Shown in pieces: positions 27,591-40,439 of a stretch of 64,000 nucleotides of DNA. Position 1 is the first letter of the stretch. Each line of letters starts with the position of its first letter. The translations under genes were made by a program, and so were the position numbers. The stretch comes from Callaeas wilsoni. Taxonomy: Eukaryota > Chordata > Aves > Passeriformes > Callaeidae. The notes below the pieces were generated by a model that was not told the origin of the DNA, searched no databases, and worked only from the letters and a program-made list of their open reading frames with translations. The stretch covers positions 126,565 to 190,564 of the forward strand of contig VWPU01009473.1 of NCBI GenBank assembly GCA_013398955.1, given 5' to 3'.

Positions 27591-29938
27591 TTTAGATATG
27601 ACCATCACTTTTGACAGGTAGGAATATTTAATGACCTTCAGCAGCTGCATGGGTCTCGTTAGCTCAGATCTTTTGTGAGCTTCCAGTTTCAGGTTTTTAC
27701 ACACCATTAAGGATGTCGTCAAGTTAAAATAGAATTGACAAGATATATTTGAATGTTCAGGAAGAACTTGGGCATAGTTTTAATATCTGATTCATCCTAC
27801 AAAACTCTTTCAAAGCGAGAATCCATCAAGCACAAATTTCAGCAGCCATATAAGTTTTATGTAGTTAAGATGCTCACATGCGCATGACATGGGTATGCCA
27901 GCTTATTTTCTACCCACATCCCATTTTAGCTCATTTCATCATGCCAACATCTAAATACTATCACAGCTGTCTGGAAAACCCATAATTACAGTCAAGGCTG
28001 GCAGTTGCCACTCTTAGAACAGGCAGCTTACAGAATTTTCTTGGCAATAGACATCATAAACAGATGACAAAGGACAATCTCCTGGCATGACTGCGAAGTA
28101 GTTTGCTACAGGGTTGGCTAGCAGAACATGTTTTGTTGCACTTTATTAATTTACTAGCATCCTTTAACAGCTAATCCAAATGAAGAGAGCCTGTATATCC
28201 TGGTCTTCCCTGAAGTCACTGACCATTTGGGTCAATAATTTTTTTATTTGCAGTGGCATGTTTCCTGATTAAAAGGCTTGCATATGCATGTATATAGGGG
28301 GAGCAAGGTCCATACTGAGTCATCGTTAGTGAACCTGTTTTTGAGGACCCTCTACTGGGTTCAATTAGCAGAGCTTTCTCAAAGAGGTCTTTTCAAAATG
28401 TCACACCTTTTCTAAGTTGCCCCTAAGCCCAGGCAGTCAGCCCCAGGGGTATAATATACACTAGACCCAAACAACTTTCTTTTCCATTTTGCAATTCCAA
28501 GTGCAAGAAATTCTTCCTCACCAGAAGGATTCTGTCCCTGTCCCACTCATGTTACTAGGAAGAGGCTTTATCAAAAAGTCTGGATCTTTGAATTTCATTG
28601 GGTAATGAGTGCTCGTATGCTACAAACCATTTTATTCAAGGTGCAAGATATTAAAGTGTATGGAAATCTGTCAATAACAGCTCAAAAAATCTTATAGCTT
28701 ATTTTTAATCTTGCAGAGTTTCTCAGGGATTATATTTTTCAAGTTCCATGAACAGCCCTAAAATCAGAGTGATGAAATATCTCTAAAACTCTTTTCTATA
28801 GCCATGATACAGCAAGTTGCTAAAAAGGACTTGAATATTCTACTGCTGTGGGCAAACAAAGGCAGGCTGTATCCTGGGATGCAATCAGAAGATGTCTGTG
28901 GTTGAGCCTGAATGTCTATTTTCTCCTAGAGGCTTGTCAATGGGAACTAGGGAACTGAAATAGGGATTGTGATGTCTGCTGTCCAAGGAGAGGTAGGGCA
29001 CTTACCCTGGCATCTGTCCTCCTTAAAATGCAATTCTGTTCAATGGGCATGACAGGCCCATTGATGCTTACTGATCCTAGCATTTGCAGTCCTCTAGTCC
29101 CAGCATACATTTTTTCATGTCCACAAAAACATCAGTGTTTTATTTTTCAGTTGACATTGTAACAGTCCTGTTACTCTGGAAAGAGCTAAACAGATCATTT
29201 TATTTGTTCCTAGGTTTCAGATAGAGAGAATAAATATGATATCTAGACATGAGCCATACTTTATTAGATAGAGAGAAGCCTTAATTTACAGCACTGTTTG
29301 ATATGGCTAGTCTATGCTTCTACTGCAGTACTCTTTCCTAAGTAATTTTTGATATTCAAGAAGAAGGTGAATGGATGGAGAGCAGCTGTTCCTTCAAGGT
29401 GTTGTTAAAATGGAGTGTAAAGGTTGAGATGACCAAGTGAGGCTTTGTGGCAAACCAGGAAAAATATACTTAGGCTGATTTGAGCTATCAGCCTTCAGTT
29501 TTCTCAATGATGCAAAGAGAAAAGGTAGATTGTTTTCAAAGTTGAGGCAAAGTTGAGGCTTGCTAAGATCTGCCCTCTGAGTGTCAAGAGGCTGAGTGGA
29601 GCAGAAGTGCATTACAGCTAAAATGATGCTAACTTATTTGTGTTCTCTGAGCAGTTAAGTCAGGGACCATGAAATAGTTTACAGAACTATAGAACAAAGA
29701 TGGAAATCCCAAGTGTGTTTATCTCACACAACTGTAGTATCTGATGTTCGATGAGATTAATTTTCTGGACAGCATCTTTATATCTTAGATCAATATTGGG
29801 AGCACTAAGATGTTGTCAAGTGCCTACTAGATATGAATATTATCAATGAGTTTCAAAGACCACTTTGTGTCTAAAGAATACAAGTATAAAAAGGGGGTGA
29901 TAGCCACCTTGATCTGTGTTTGAAATTATTATCTGATA

Positions 29939-29966
29939 ATTATTATTATTATTATTGTTATTATTA
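29939..29966. repeat. (ATT)n microsatellite, one interruption
   Basis: Roughly nine ATT units with one ATT to GTT change ('attgttatt'), directly visible. Confidence 0.88.
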
Positions 29967-30084
29967 GCTAAAGCTGTACCTTTTTCCCATCCTTAAAATT
30001 ATCTATGATGCTTTAAGACTGTTGGTTAGAAAATATCATATAGTGGTCAACGGGGAGAGTAATATGCAGATTTTTCCTGCTTTG

Positions 30085-30175
30085 CTTCTTAAAAGAAGAG
30101 GAGGAGACATGACCTTTCTTCATGTCTCCTTTATGCAATTCATGAGGAAAAAATTTTCTCATGAATTGCATAAAG
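30085..30175. repeat. three consecutive inverted repeats (hairpin cluster)
   Basis: Three hairpins lie almost end to end. The first is cttctt/aagaag (30085-30098). The second has 11-bp arms, aggagacatga/tcatgtctcct, around a 7-base loop (30102-30130). The third has perfect 18-bp arms, ctttatgcaattcatgag and its complement, at 30129-30146 and 30158-30175, around an 11-base A/T spacer that can itself partly pair. The last two share their boundary bases. No transposon family is recognised. It could be a folded RNA precursor, a remnant of a short palindromic transposon, or a product of template switching during replication. Confidence 0.85.
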
Positions 30176-32493
30176 CAAATTAAATTCTTTAAGTCCTTCT
30201 TTTATTATAATACTGATTGCTAAATAATTTTTTCCTGATATCTCTCTTTAGAGTAAAAATATATTTTTCATTTTGAATTCAAGGTATTATTTCTCTCCCC
30301 ACTCACCCCCTTTAACCCCTTCAGGGTTTTGTTGTCTGTGAAATTTTAAGAAGATAAACCAATATTAGTGAATTTTGACATCCTTTTAACTAAAATTATT
30401 TTTCTGGTATTTAAATTTCTCTGATTTTGAATAAAATACATTCTTATGTCATGCATGCATTTTTACCAAAATGTATCATTCCATTTTCTCATTCACTTGA
30501 ACACTCTCATTTTGTCAAAAATGAGTGGGAGCATAACTAAAAAGTAAGCCACATGCTTCCAATTGTACTGGAGACAAAGAGCACAGTTAAGACATGTAGA
30601 TTTTAGTTAAGGTGAGATTAGAATTTTGATTTCATAATGTTCGAGAGCAGGGAATATAAATTTTTAAAATCAACATAATTGCCATCAGACAAAAATGCAA
30701 TATTTTCTACATCACCAAAGTTACCATTCTTCCATTTTTTTAGCCCTGTAAATATGTTTTTGTATAATCTTACCATGAAAAATGCTGAACTGGATTCTCT
30801 TGATTTGCTTGGCTAAAAGACCTTTCAAGAGTGACTACTTTTATTCTAGAAATACATCTACATTTCTACATTATAGTATAGCAACTGTGCCAATTTTTCG
30901 TTTGAGTTTGTATCTGTAGAATGTGTTTGCATTACAGCACTTGTGTTGTTCTACTCTAGATATCATCCCTACTGAAAACCCAACAACAAACAACCCTCTA
31001 CTGTTCCTTATCTCAGTGTTGTTAATAACAATCTGACTTTCAAGAAGTCACAAATTCACCGTCTCGTATTTTCTAAATCGTACTGAGGCAAAGTTGTTCT
31101 TAGAGATACATACGTGTAAAAAAATTCAAATTAATATATTTTCCAACTGTACTACCTAGTAGCATTCACTATAGAAAGAACATTTCCTATAAAAAATATA
31201 ATTTGCTTAGCAGTTCTGGTATGACCCAAATAACCCCATTCATTTCACAGAAACAGTTTTAGAGGCTATGTTGCATTATTCATTAATGTTGTGGATAACA
31301 ACTTCAACCTCAGGACTGTTGAGCCAGCACTTTCATGAGCAGTAAATTCCCTGAGGGAGGGAATGAAAAAAATTGTCCCTACCCTGAGGTTTGAAAAATA
31401 GTCTTCACTACAGGAAGAGTTTGCTGAGGGGTTGCATCTAATGAGAGGAAATTCTCTGAGATGATAATCATCCCCTGGAATAATTTTGGAAACCTCAAGC
31501 TCTCTATAAGACTGCTATAAGAAATTTTTTGTTAGTCCTCCCATCCCATGACATGCATATGCTCAGTCCTTAGGACATCTTGAAAAGGGCAACTCATGCT
31601 GAGAGAGGGTATTTATTTTGCCTTTTTAGACCTGATGTTCTGAAGGAAGGACAAGAAATGGTGTCCTTACTATAGATATTTTATGTGACCAAGAACAAAA
31701 TATTTGAAATGAGTATTTAGGGAGAGGCAGTGAAGAGTTCATCCCTTTCCCATACCAACAGGCAGGATTAAACCACTTTAAACTCCTCCACTAGGCTGAC
31801 ACCAGTTTTGCAGTTTGTTTCTTTTGCAAGGGGCAACAGTGGGATTTAAGCTAACACTGATTAGGCCCAGTTATTAGCCTTTAAGAATATGAACTGTTCT
31901 GCCTTCCCATTCTTGCAAAAAATGTGCTTTTGCAAGGTAGTAAAACTGTTCACGTCCTTGTTACTCACTTTTTTTAATGTACATGGGTGATTTGGCCGTA
32001 ACATCCTCAGGTGTAACCTCTGTTCATATTCTTGCTAAAAATTCATGAGTATTTTGTGACAAACACAGATTATAAAATCATTACTGTAAAATTTTCCCTT
32101 AATCCAAAAAAGAGTTTCAGTCACATCAAGGCTAGAGATTAATATTTTTCTCATATATTGCCATACTCTACAAATAATGAGTTTGATTCTGATGTCTTTT
32201 TCAGCAACATAAATGAAATCTTTTCACTTGTAATCAAAGGAAAATCAGGATAGGATATAGAATCAGGAATTACATGGTTTTGGTTTGAACAGCAGTGAAA
32301 CACAGACAAATTGACAGTAATGCATGCCATTCTAATTTTTTGGAAGCATGAATTATTCAAGGGGTATCACAGCATGTATTAAAAATAATTGAAATGTAAG
32401 CGGTATTGGAACTACGTCTAGTGTGCCTCAGTAGTTCTAAATATTTGCAAATAGAGAATATGAGGCCTTTCTGATCCTGATTTCACAACTGCA

Positions 32494-32555
32494 GATTAGG
32501 ATGGGCCTCAGGATATCATCAGGTTCAACATCCTGCTCAAAGCGGGATTAACATT
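32494..32555 (-). mobile_element. old CR1-type LINE, 3' end fragment
   Basis: The segment 'atgggcctcaggatatcatc' followed by 'aggttcaacatcctgctcaa' and 'agcggga' resembles, on the minus strand, the 3' end of ancient CR1 elements shared among reptiles and birds (pattern: cctcaggaggtcat..agtccaac..cctgctcaaagcagg). Only about 60 bp is recognisable and it is clearly diverged, so it predates the other CR1 copies in the window. Assigned from recalled family consensus. Confidence 0.55.
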
Positions 32556-33192
32556 AAATATATTAACTGGTGTATTACTGAAGAAAATGCTATATAATAT
32601 GTCCCTGGGAAAAGGAAGAGTTCAAATGGGCCCTTCTGCTGCTGTATACCATTTAGAACTATCTGCAGGTCCCAAACCCAGCAACATAAGATATGCTGTC
32701 AAGGCAAATGCTGAACAAACATGGGTGTTGTTGCTGCCAGTAAGTAACCATGCTCAGCAAGGTTTTTTTTATTTCCATTCTTCAGCTTAAGAAGGGTGAA
32801 CAAAATCAGAGGGATGATGACTGACTTTTTGGAAAACTAATAGGATAATTTAATTGACTGGAATGTGAGTATCTCAAATACCTATGGATCAGTGTGCCAA
32901 CTTACGTAGCTCAGGTGAATTTTTCTGCAAAAACAGGTCCTAACATCTGTGGAGAATCACTGAATGTACGAGGTTGACTAATGTTTAGTGAAATTGTCAT
33001 GCATGCAGTGGCAATGACATGGGAGGAGGAAGAAAGATAGTAAATTAGTAGAAGCTCTCTAATAGTTGAAAAAATGAAACAACTTGGGGAAAACGCAGAA
33101 TTAATTTAGTGATGAAGAGAAAACTTCAGTGAAGACCACAGAAATTATCCAGGAAGTTGAAATATGGCCGATACTAGCTGTCAAATTTGGAG

Positions 33193-33211
33193 ATTATTTA
33201 TTTATTTATTA
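33193..33211. repeat. (TTTA)n short microsatellite
   Basis: Four to five TTTA units ('ttatttatttatttatt'), directly visible. Confidence 0.8.
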
Positions 33212-34164
33212 TATAGGTTGAAAATATATTTGTTCTTTATATATAAAAATTTAAACACAGGAAAAACAGTGATAATTTTGGTTCTTTATCTTTCTAACAT
33301 CACAGAATCACTGTTTTGATGTTTAGGCCTCTTCAAATTTGACTTTGATTTTGGTTTTCTTAGGACTGTAAGGAATTAGGGATTTAAGAATGGTAGGATT
33401 AAAAGAATTTTATTTAAATTCCTAAGACTTTGATATAAACAGGAGATGAAGGGACTATAGACAACCTGTAAAAGAAGCAGGAAAAAAGAGTCTTGCTAGT
33501 AAGTCCATATGAAGTGTAAACAGGTAGTCAGTGATTTAAATGAGGTCTATTTCTCTGCTTTGGAGTAAAAATTCAAAATAAATCTATTAGGTTTCTATGA
33601 AACTGAAAGAATATCTTAAATAAATTGGTGGGTCTGGTTTTTTTTTTTTGGTTATTTCATGCTTACTTGTAAAGTTCTCCTGAGATTTACCCCTAGAATG
33701 AGGCAGTCTGGAACTCCAGAAAGCTACGGCCTTATCATGCTTGAAGAACAAGTTGTTAGTTCCTGAATAAAAAAGTTTCCTCTAATCCACAAACATTGTA
33801 TTTCCTCATAGTTTTTAATTCATTGCTATGCAAATCAAAACAGAACCTAGAACTCTCAGGCTTCCAGTGTATAGTTTTATGGTTCTTCATCTCTCATTCC
33901 TTTGCATTCAGATCTGTTCCATCCTGCTTCAGTGCCAGAAAGTGAGAGCTGAGAGATTAGTAAAACTTTTTGCCTTGGAAGGTAATTCTGCCTATTTAAT
34001 TCCTAAATTTTCATTTCAAAGTGTCATTCCAATATTTTCTAATACAGTCATTCCCCATGTGACCCTTACAAGCATTATTCTCACTATTTCAGATTATTGA
34101 AGAACATTTGGTGAGTGTTTACCCCTCTTTATGATTCAGCCCAGTTATTCAGCTTATGTGAATT

Positions 34165-34182
34165 TTGGTTGGTTGGTTGGTT
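34165..34182. repeat. (GGTT)n short microsatellite
   Basis: Four GGTT units with flanking T-rich sequence, directly visible. Confidence 0.85.
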
Positions 34183-34978
34183 TTGTCTTTCTTCAGTGTT
34201 TTATAATACCAGTTCCTTGTATGAGATAACTTACCCAATACCAGATTAATGTAGTGACTATATCTTACAAATATTTTTTCCTGTTCTTCAAGTAATGGTG
34301 TCTTAGACCTAGATTAAGTAGGATCTGCCTGAAATAGCTGTTGCTTTTTACCTTTATGATTTGCATAAAAAGGAAGACAAAACAAGGTTGAAATAAAATC
34401 ATATGTTCATTGATACTCATTGAATACTTAAAACACAAGGGTGCAACTTCTATGATTCATTTCAAATGTATGTGGGTGGTGCAGTCCTTGTACTTATTGT
34501 AACAATCTAAGAAATAATTACGGAGTCTCAAACTGGCCAGGACTGAATTATTACCAAGAAAATGCAAAGCATTAACTGTACAAAGGATACGATAGATCCC
34601 ATTTGCCAGTTTTCTTTCTCTTTGCAGAGGTAATGAACACTGTAAATCTGCTTTACGTGGCTAAATTAATACAAAGCAGCTACCCAAACAGTGTAACATG
34701 TTTACTTACAGGAATATAGTAATTTACAAGGTAAGAACTTACTGCAATAGGGTCTACTAATAGACTCTTAAAGGAAGAATAAGTTTTGCACAATGGTGAT
34801 TGAAATCTGCTGCTTCTTCAAACAGCTAAGAATTAACTAAGAAGCCTACTTCTGCAGAACTGTGATGTTCTTATATGAGCTCCGTACTGAAAAGTGCAAT
34901 GGAATTTAACTTATAGAAAGAAAACAAACTTACAACTCCATTTATGAAATATGCATCCATCATAAGTGTATTGACTTT

Positions 34979-35188
34979 TGTTGTGGGCTAATCCTAGCTG
35001 GCAACTCAGTTTCCCACAGTTGCTCGCTCACACCCCTGCAGTGGAGTGGGGAGAGAGAATCAGAAAGGTCAAAGTGAGAACTCATGTGTGCAGATAAAGA
35101 CAGTTTAATAGGTGAAGCAAAAGCTGCATGTGGAAACAAAATAAAAGAAGGAATTTACTCACTGCTTTGCAACTGCAGGCACGGGGCC
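34979..35188 (-). mobile_element. endogenous retrovirus LTR fragment (R/U5 end)
   Basis: The segment starting 'tgtgggctaatcctagctgg' and containing 'ttgctcgctcacacccctgc', 'ggggagagagaatcagaaag' and 'agataaagacagtttaatag' matches, in reverse orientation, the 3' part of a solo LTR family common in bird genomes. Read on the minus strand it has an ATTAAA polyadenylation signal (complement of 35104-35109), then the U5 region, and ends in a CCCACA-type terminus at 34979-34988. The U3 half is missing: LTR similarity stops where a CR1 fragment begins. No internal retroviral gene is present. It is old and non-functional. Confidence 0.8.
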
Positions 35189-35192
35189 TCCG

Positions 35193-35450
35193 TGCAACCT
35201 TCTATTCTCCAGGGTGAACCTTCTCAGCCTGTCTTTGGAGGGGAGGTGCTCCAGTACCCTTATCACTTTCTTGGCCCTTCTCTGGACTTACTCCTTTAGT
35301 TCCATGTCCTTGTTACTTTGAGGAGCCCAGAGCTGGAGGCAGCACTCCTGGTGGGATCTCACAAGAGCTGACTAGAGTGGGAGAATCCCCTTCCTCAGCA
35401 TATGACCATGCTGCTTTTGATGCAGCCCAGGATGCCATTGGCAAGATAGA
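35193..35450 (-). mobile_element. CR1 LINE fragment, ORF2 region, minus strand
   Basis: In reverse orientation this is the segment of CR1 that encodes the end of ORF2. Diagnostic pieces are 'accttctattctccagggtg', 'ctcagcctgtctttggaggg', 'gaggtgctccag', 'cccagagctggaggcagcac' and 'cttttgatgcagcccaggat'. Similarity ends near 'gccattggcaagatag' at about 35450. It abuts the LTR fragment with only a few bases between, so one element inserted into or beside the other, followed by loss of the outer part of the LTR. The 3' tail of the CR1, which should lie on the left, is absent. Confidence 0.9.
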
Positions 35451-35969
35451 TTTTGTGGTCATAAAAATATTGTATGCTATAGCTGCAGAACCTCATCTTG
35501 ACTCAAAGAGCCCCACACAAAATAAAGGTAAGAAATCTAATTGACTTTAAAAAATATATTAGAGAATTATTTTTAAACTGTTAATAGTTTAAAGCATTAG
35601 ATTGGTCCAAACACTATAGCATTCATTCTGTCTTGGTTTTATTTTAATGGTTGCTAGGGTCAGAAACGAGGTGCTGTAGGTTCCTTGTACATTGAGATTC
35701 CTCAAAAACCTAGCTCAGAGTACTTAGTACAGTAATTATGATTATTACTATTAGGACCATAACTTACTGTCCAGAACTTAAATTGTGATATCCTTGGTGA
35801 AAATGTCCTTTACCATAGCACAGTCTCACTAAACCAAATTTACACGTAGCAATAGAAGAGTAAAATGCTGAAAAAATAGTTTATTGATTCATGCTTTTAC
35901 AGGAGGCAAAAAGGTACTGGCAAGACATGCTAAAGTTTAACACCTGAGAGTTATTATGTGTACTATCAT

Positions 35970-36250
35970 GTTGGCAGCCTTGGCTGCAGCGACCATCAAA
36001 TGGTGGAGTTCTAGGGCCTTAGGGCAGTGAGGTGCCTGCACAGTAAATGCTCTATCCTACAGTTCAAGAGAGAAGACTTTGACATCTTCAGGGACCTGCT
36101 TGATAGAGTAACATGGAATAAAGCACTGGAGGGAGACCTGGAGTCCAGGAGAACAGACTTTGTCCTCTTCTGGGATCTCCTTGATCCACAGGAAAAGCCT
36201 GATACAACAGAGGGGTTCAACAAAACTGGTTGTAGCAGGAAAGGTATTCT
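35970..36250 (+). pseudogene. CR1 LINE ORF2 fragment (end of endonuclease domain and linker)
   Basis: A plus-strand frame starting at 35976 reads SLGCSDHQMVEF. This is the GCSDH motif that closes the AP-type endonuclease domain of CR1 ORF2; the Asp and His are the conserved catalytic pair. In the same frame, after a TAG at 36012, it continues with FKREDFDIFRDLLDRVTW and NKALEG (from 36063), matching the CR1 linker between endonuclease and reverse transcriptase. A weaker match to the following linker runs on to about 36200. The start and end are ragged, and there is no reverse transcriptase. It comes from a more 5' part of CR1 than the other copies and is a dead remnant. Confidence 0.8.
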
Positions 36251-39200
36251 GTAGTTTTTATTGCATCTTTGAATTTGGATATAATGTCATGTATCCCTAT
36301 CCATTGTTCTTGGACTGAAGTTTGTATATGCTTGAAAGGGACCGAAATGCCTATAGCAAACACAGTAGAATCTAACCACATTTCTTATTAGACTAGTACT
36401 AGCACTTACTAGTTCTAGTTTAAATATTCTAACATGTAAAACAGATTCTACTTATCCAATTCATGAAAAGATAAAAAATATCTCCCTATTAGAGCTTCAA
36501 TGCTGGCAGAGTTTGGAAATCATTATTAACTGTCCCTTCCAGCTAAGATTTGGGACCAAAACTGGGAAGTTAACAAATACATACTCCTCATATCATATTG
36601 AATGTGTGAAAACATTACTTTTGTGATGTTGTTGTACATATAAAACATTTCTTCTAAACCATCTCTGCTCATCCTGTCCCACTTCATATAGTAGTTTGAA
36701 AATTTGCATTGGGAGATATGGATCTCACAATATGCTCTAGACACTCAGAGACACATTTGAAAATTCACACACAACCACATTGCAGATCTAAATTGGTTGT
36801 GGTAATATTTAGCTTAAATATATCCATATTATTAAAAAAGCTTACAAACATAACAAGGTTTTGGATACTCTTAATATTTATTGTAAAGCAAGAAAATTCC
36901 TTTGCATGGGACTTTTTATATCTAAGGCAAGAAAGTGCCATTTTAGTACAAAACATAAACTAGCATCAGGTACAGTGATAGTGAATGTTTAAATTCCCTA
37001 TAACCAGCCCTAAGTATATTTTGTTTGGTATTGATTTCTGTGAAGTGGAATCTTTGACACAAGTATTAAAATTCTATATGTGGGACACTTTAGCAGCAAA
37101 AGCTCACTTGGTAGACTTAAATTTGCTATCCTTATATCTTGTTAGTATGTGGAAAAAGGGATGGGAAGGCTAAAAGGTTATGATAGTTTTGTACATAAGC
37201 ATGTCAGGATAATTCGTGTATCTGAGGTACAATCACAACAGTTGCAGGAGATGCCACAAATATAACACAGCAGTTATATTCTGGTTTTACGAGTAAACTA
37301 TGGCCTATAGATATATTTTCAATTCATCCTCAAACTCTATTGAACAATTTATTTACTTTGGCTACTCAGCAGGAAGAGGATTTGGCCATCCAAGCACAAG
37401 CAACTTCAGTTACCATGCCCCAAAAAATTTTCACCCAACTCAAAAAAAAAAAAAAGCATAATTGTACTATTCTTCCAGTTTAGATTAATCTATTTTAATA
37501 CATGAAACTCAACCACAATCAAAACCCCCTTCCCTTCCCACACTTGTAATGAAGTCCAACAGCATGCGTTGCAGTAGGAAGTAATCAGCACATTGCATCA
37601 AGCAGTGATCTGCTTCAGCTTTTTCTGTTCTCAGTTACAGATCATATTTTCAGATTAGTTTTACTGGAGAATTTTAATTGGTGGTCCTGTAGTCCTTTGA
37701 ACAGGATTTTATTGTTCAAATATGGAAAAACTGTCTTCACGTTGTCAGGTAGCGTGAAAGGATTGCCCTTAACCTTGCAGCCTGCTAAGCAATGGAACAG
37801 GAGATAAATAAAATGGAGCTTGAAACAGATTACATCTGCTCTTAATACAAAGGGTCAATTAGCTATGTCATCCACCTGCAGACAGTTCTGTTCTTTTGCA
37901 CAATCAGTAAATTACTTTTTCCAGGATATTGTATCAACGATTGGGAACAGCCACCTCCAATTTTGGGCTTACTAAGAACTTGTGTGGTTACTGCAAAGGA
38001 TTAATTTTACTCCTTTTTGGATAACAGAAAGAAATTATTTTTGCATCAAATTCTCTGGATGCTTCCTGCATTTCATTTACCAAGCCTCTTTATTTTTTGT
38101 CTCCCTAATAATAAAAAACACAGTGCTGTTTTTCATCTTTATGAAATCTGCATGCCAAATGTATTTATTTGCTTGAGGAGGACTATTTCAACAGCAGTAA
38201 GACTTAGTGGCCTTGGAGAGACGAGCTTTATTCAGCATTCAGCAGAGGAACTTGAACTGCCTGCATCTGTCTCATTATATAGGCTATATGCAGTAAGCCA
38301 CAGTGTCTAACAGCTGCTGATGTTAGGATTAAGGGGAAAATATTTAATTTGATGCAGAGACACGTATGTCATGATTTCTGCTGTAGCTTCTACCTGCTCC
38401 CAAGGGTGCATGCTAGATATATGGCATAACACTCAAATCATTTAATTGTGTCAACAAAATATGGTGATGTTTGTTTAAAACAAAAATTAGTTTTGCAATA
38501 AAATTGATTAGTTGATGGTTACTTCACTGTCACTGTGTTGATAGATAAAAAGACTAAATGATTTTGTTTAATCTTCGGGGAGGGTGAAGAATTCTGGTGA
38601 GACCAGGGCAAATACACAGAACATAAACTTGAATTAGTCTTCCTGTTTAGTGAATCAATAAAACAACAGGGAAGTCTGAAGAGTAACCCAGATCATCTAT
38701 CAAAATGGGTTTGTGCTCCTATTCTCACTGCCTTGTAAACAAGTGCCTTTAGCATTCTAGTGACCATAAGCACCCAAGACAAAAGGACAGAAATAGTTTT
38801 CAGTTTGCAAGTGTACTGCCAATGACAAAAACAAGGAAAGATGAGAATTGAGCAAGCTGCTTCCCAGAATCTCTAAACTAGATCATACTAAAATTCCCAG
38901 GTGACAACTCATGTAATATGAAGATAATTCTTTGCTATCTGTAGTAATTAAGAGAGTATTTTATGCAGAATGCTAATAAGATTACATAAGGGAGAAGGTA
39001 TATCTTAGATTTGAAAAAGGTGGTAAATAAAATAAGGCAAGAAAACACAATTATGCCAATAATGAAAGCTTGGTTTTCTCTATCAGAAATCACATCAGGA
39101 ATCACAGATACAGCACTGTGAGAAAACCTGAATCTGATAATAATTCTGACATAGTGGATTTGTAATATTTTCAAATCCATAAGTGATGAGTTGTAATTAG

Positions 39201-40439
39201 TTAGATAAGGTGGGTTATGAAAAAGTAATTAATCTACTGAAACAGCTCAAATTACTATTGCTTTTTACTTTTTTTGTCGTAAATTGTGCACTAGTTCTCT
39301 TTTAAGCAATACAATACCAGTAAAATAACTGTAACAAGGGTGAACAGCAAGAGCTATGCTGATAAGAAAGAAAATGCTGCTCAGGAGCATAAATTGCTTC
39401 TACGGCTTCCTTGAAAAGGCAAATGTCTATGTGACCCTAGATTCCTCCTTGCTACAGATTAGGTAATGCGCACTTTACACACAATCACTTCTTTGGTCTT
39501 GAGGATGAGCTGTATTTTTCATGACAATACCCTGAAAAAAAATCATAGATGATGGTATTGCATGTGACAATGAAGAGTGAACATGTGTGACAATGCAGTG
39601 GTTAGGGAGCAAAGGTACACTCAAGAAATGAATGACACATTGACTATATGTGTAGAAGTCACCAGCTGCTTCATTCCTACTTTTAATCCAGCGAGGATGA
39701 CAAGACCAAAAATAGTTGCCAAATTAAGATGTTTAGTAGTCTACATGTACTGAACTAAGGCTCTAATTCCAATTCCTTGTGGACAGATTATCCTTACCGT
39801 ATCTTTCACCCTTGCTAGTGGATTACTACTGTTCTGCTGAACTTTTGGGGATTCTGTATGTAACTGATATATTTTAAGGAGAATTGGAAAGGCAACGTGC
39901 AAAGACACTTTTGTCCAGAGCATATGGAAATGAAGAGACTTGCCTTCTTTTTGTGCTGATCTTGTATACACCTTGTATGTAATTTTTTCACTTCTGCTTC
40001 CACCCTTCCCTCCCATCTATGAAATCAATCAGTCGCTTTCTGTTCTGTGCAAGCTGCCAAGAGGTCACCAAGTAGAAAATACGGCGTATGAGCTTAACGT
40101 TGTATTATTACATCTCATAGGTCATCAGCAGACACACAGAAAAACTTTTCTTTAGGTGCTACTTTTGCAGTCCTTTGTTTAAGCTCCTATTTTTCTTAGC
40201 ATTTTTAAAAAAAAGCTGTTGCTACAGTAACTAGAATAAATGTGGGGAGGGAATAAAGTAAATATAAATGTTAAATGGGAGAGGGAAAGACAGAAAGCCT
40301 CTTGCTACTGAAGCACAGATTATAAATTAGTGTTGCTATGCTGCAAAACAGAACAATTTTGTGGAAGACATTTTTTTGCCAGAAATAAAAGCCTAGCCAA
40401 GCGACATTTTGAAGCATGTCATTACCCTCAGGGTGGAAT

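Larger units (their letters stand above)
12546..34978. other. long AT-rich unique non-coding stretch
   Basis: Over 22 kb without any recognisable gene. The longest open frame is 110 codons (23270-23602, plus strand); its hydrophobic start and lack of a family match suggest chance. Contents are a few microsatellites, an A13 run (14462-14474), a T12 run (33638-33649), small palindromes, a hairpin cluster near 30.1 kb and one old CR1 3' end. 16.78-17.13 kb is less AT-rich and has the mixed-composition look of conserved non-coding DNA, but that is only an impression. Confidence 0.65.

Noticed and set aside
37720..37800. Possible CR1 segment ('ggaaaaactgtcttcacg' and following bases)
   Set aside because: Similarity is limited to one short phrase; the following bases do not continue along the CR1 consensus.
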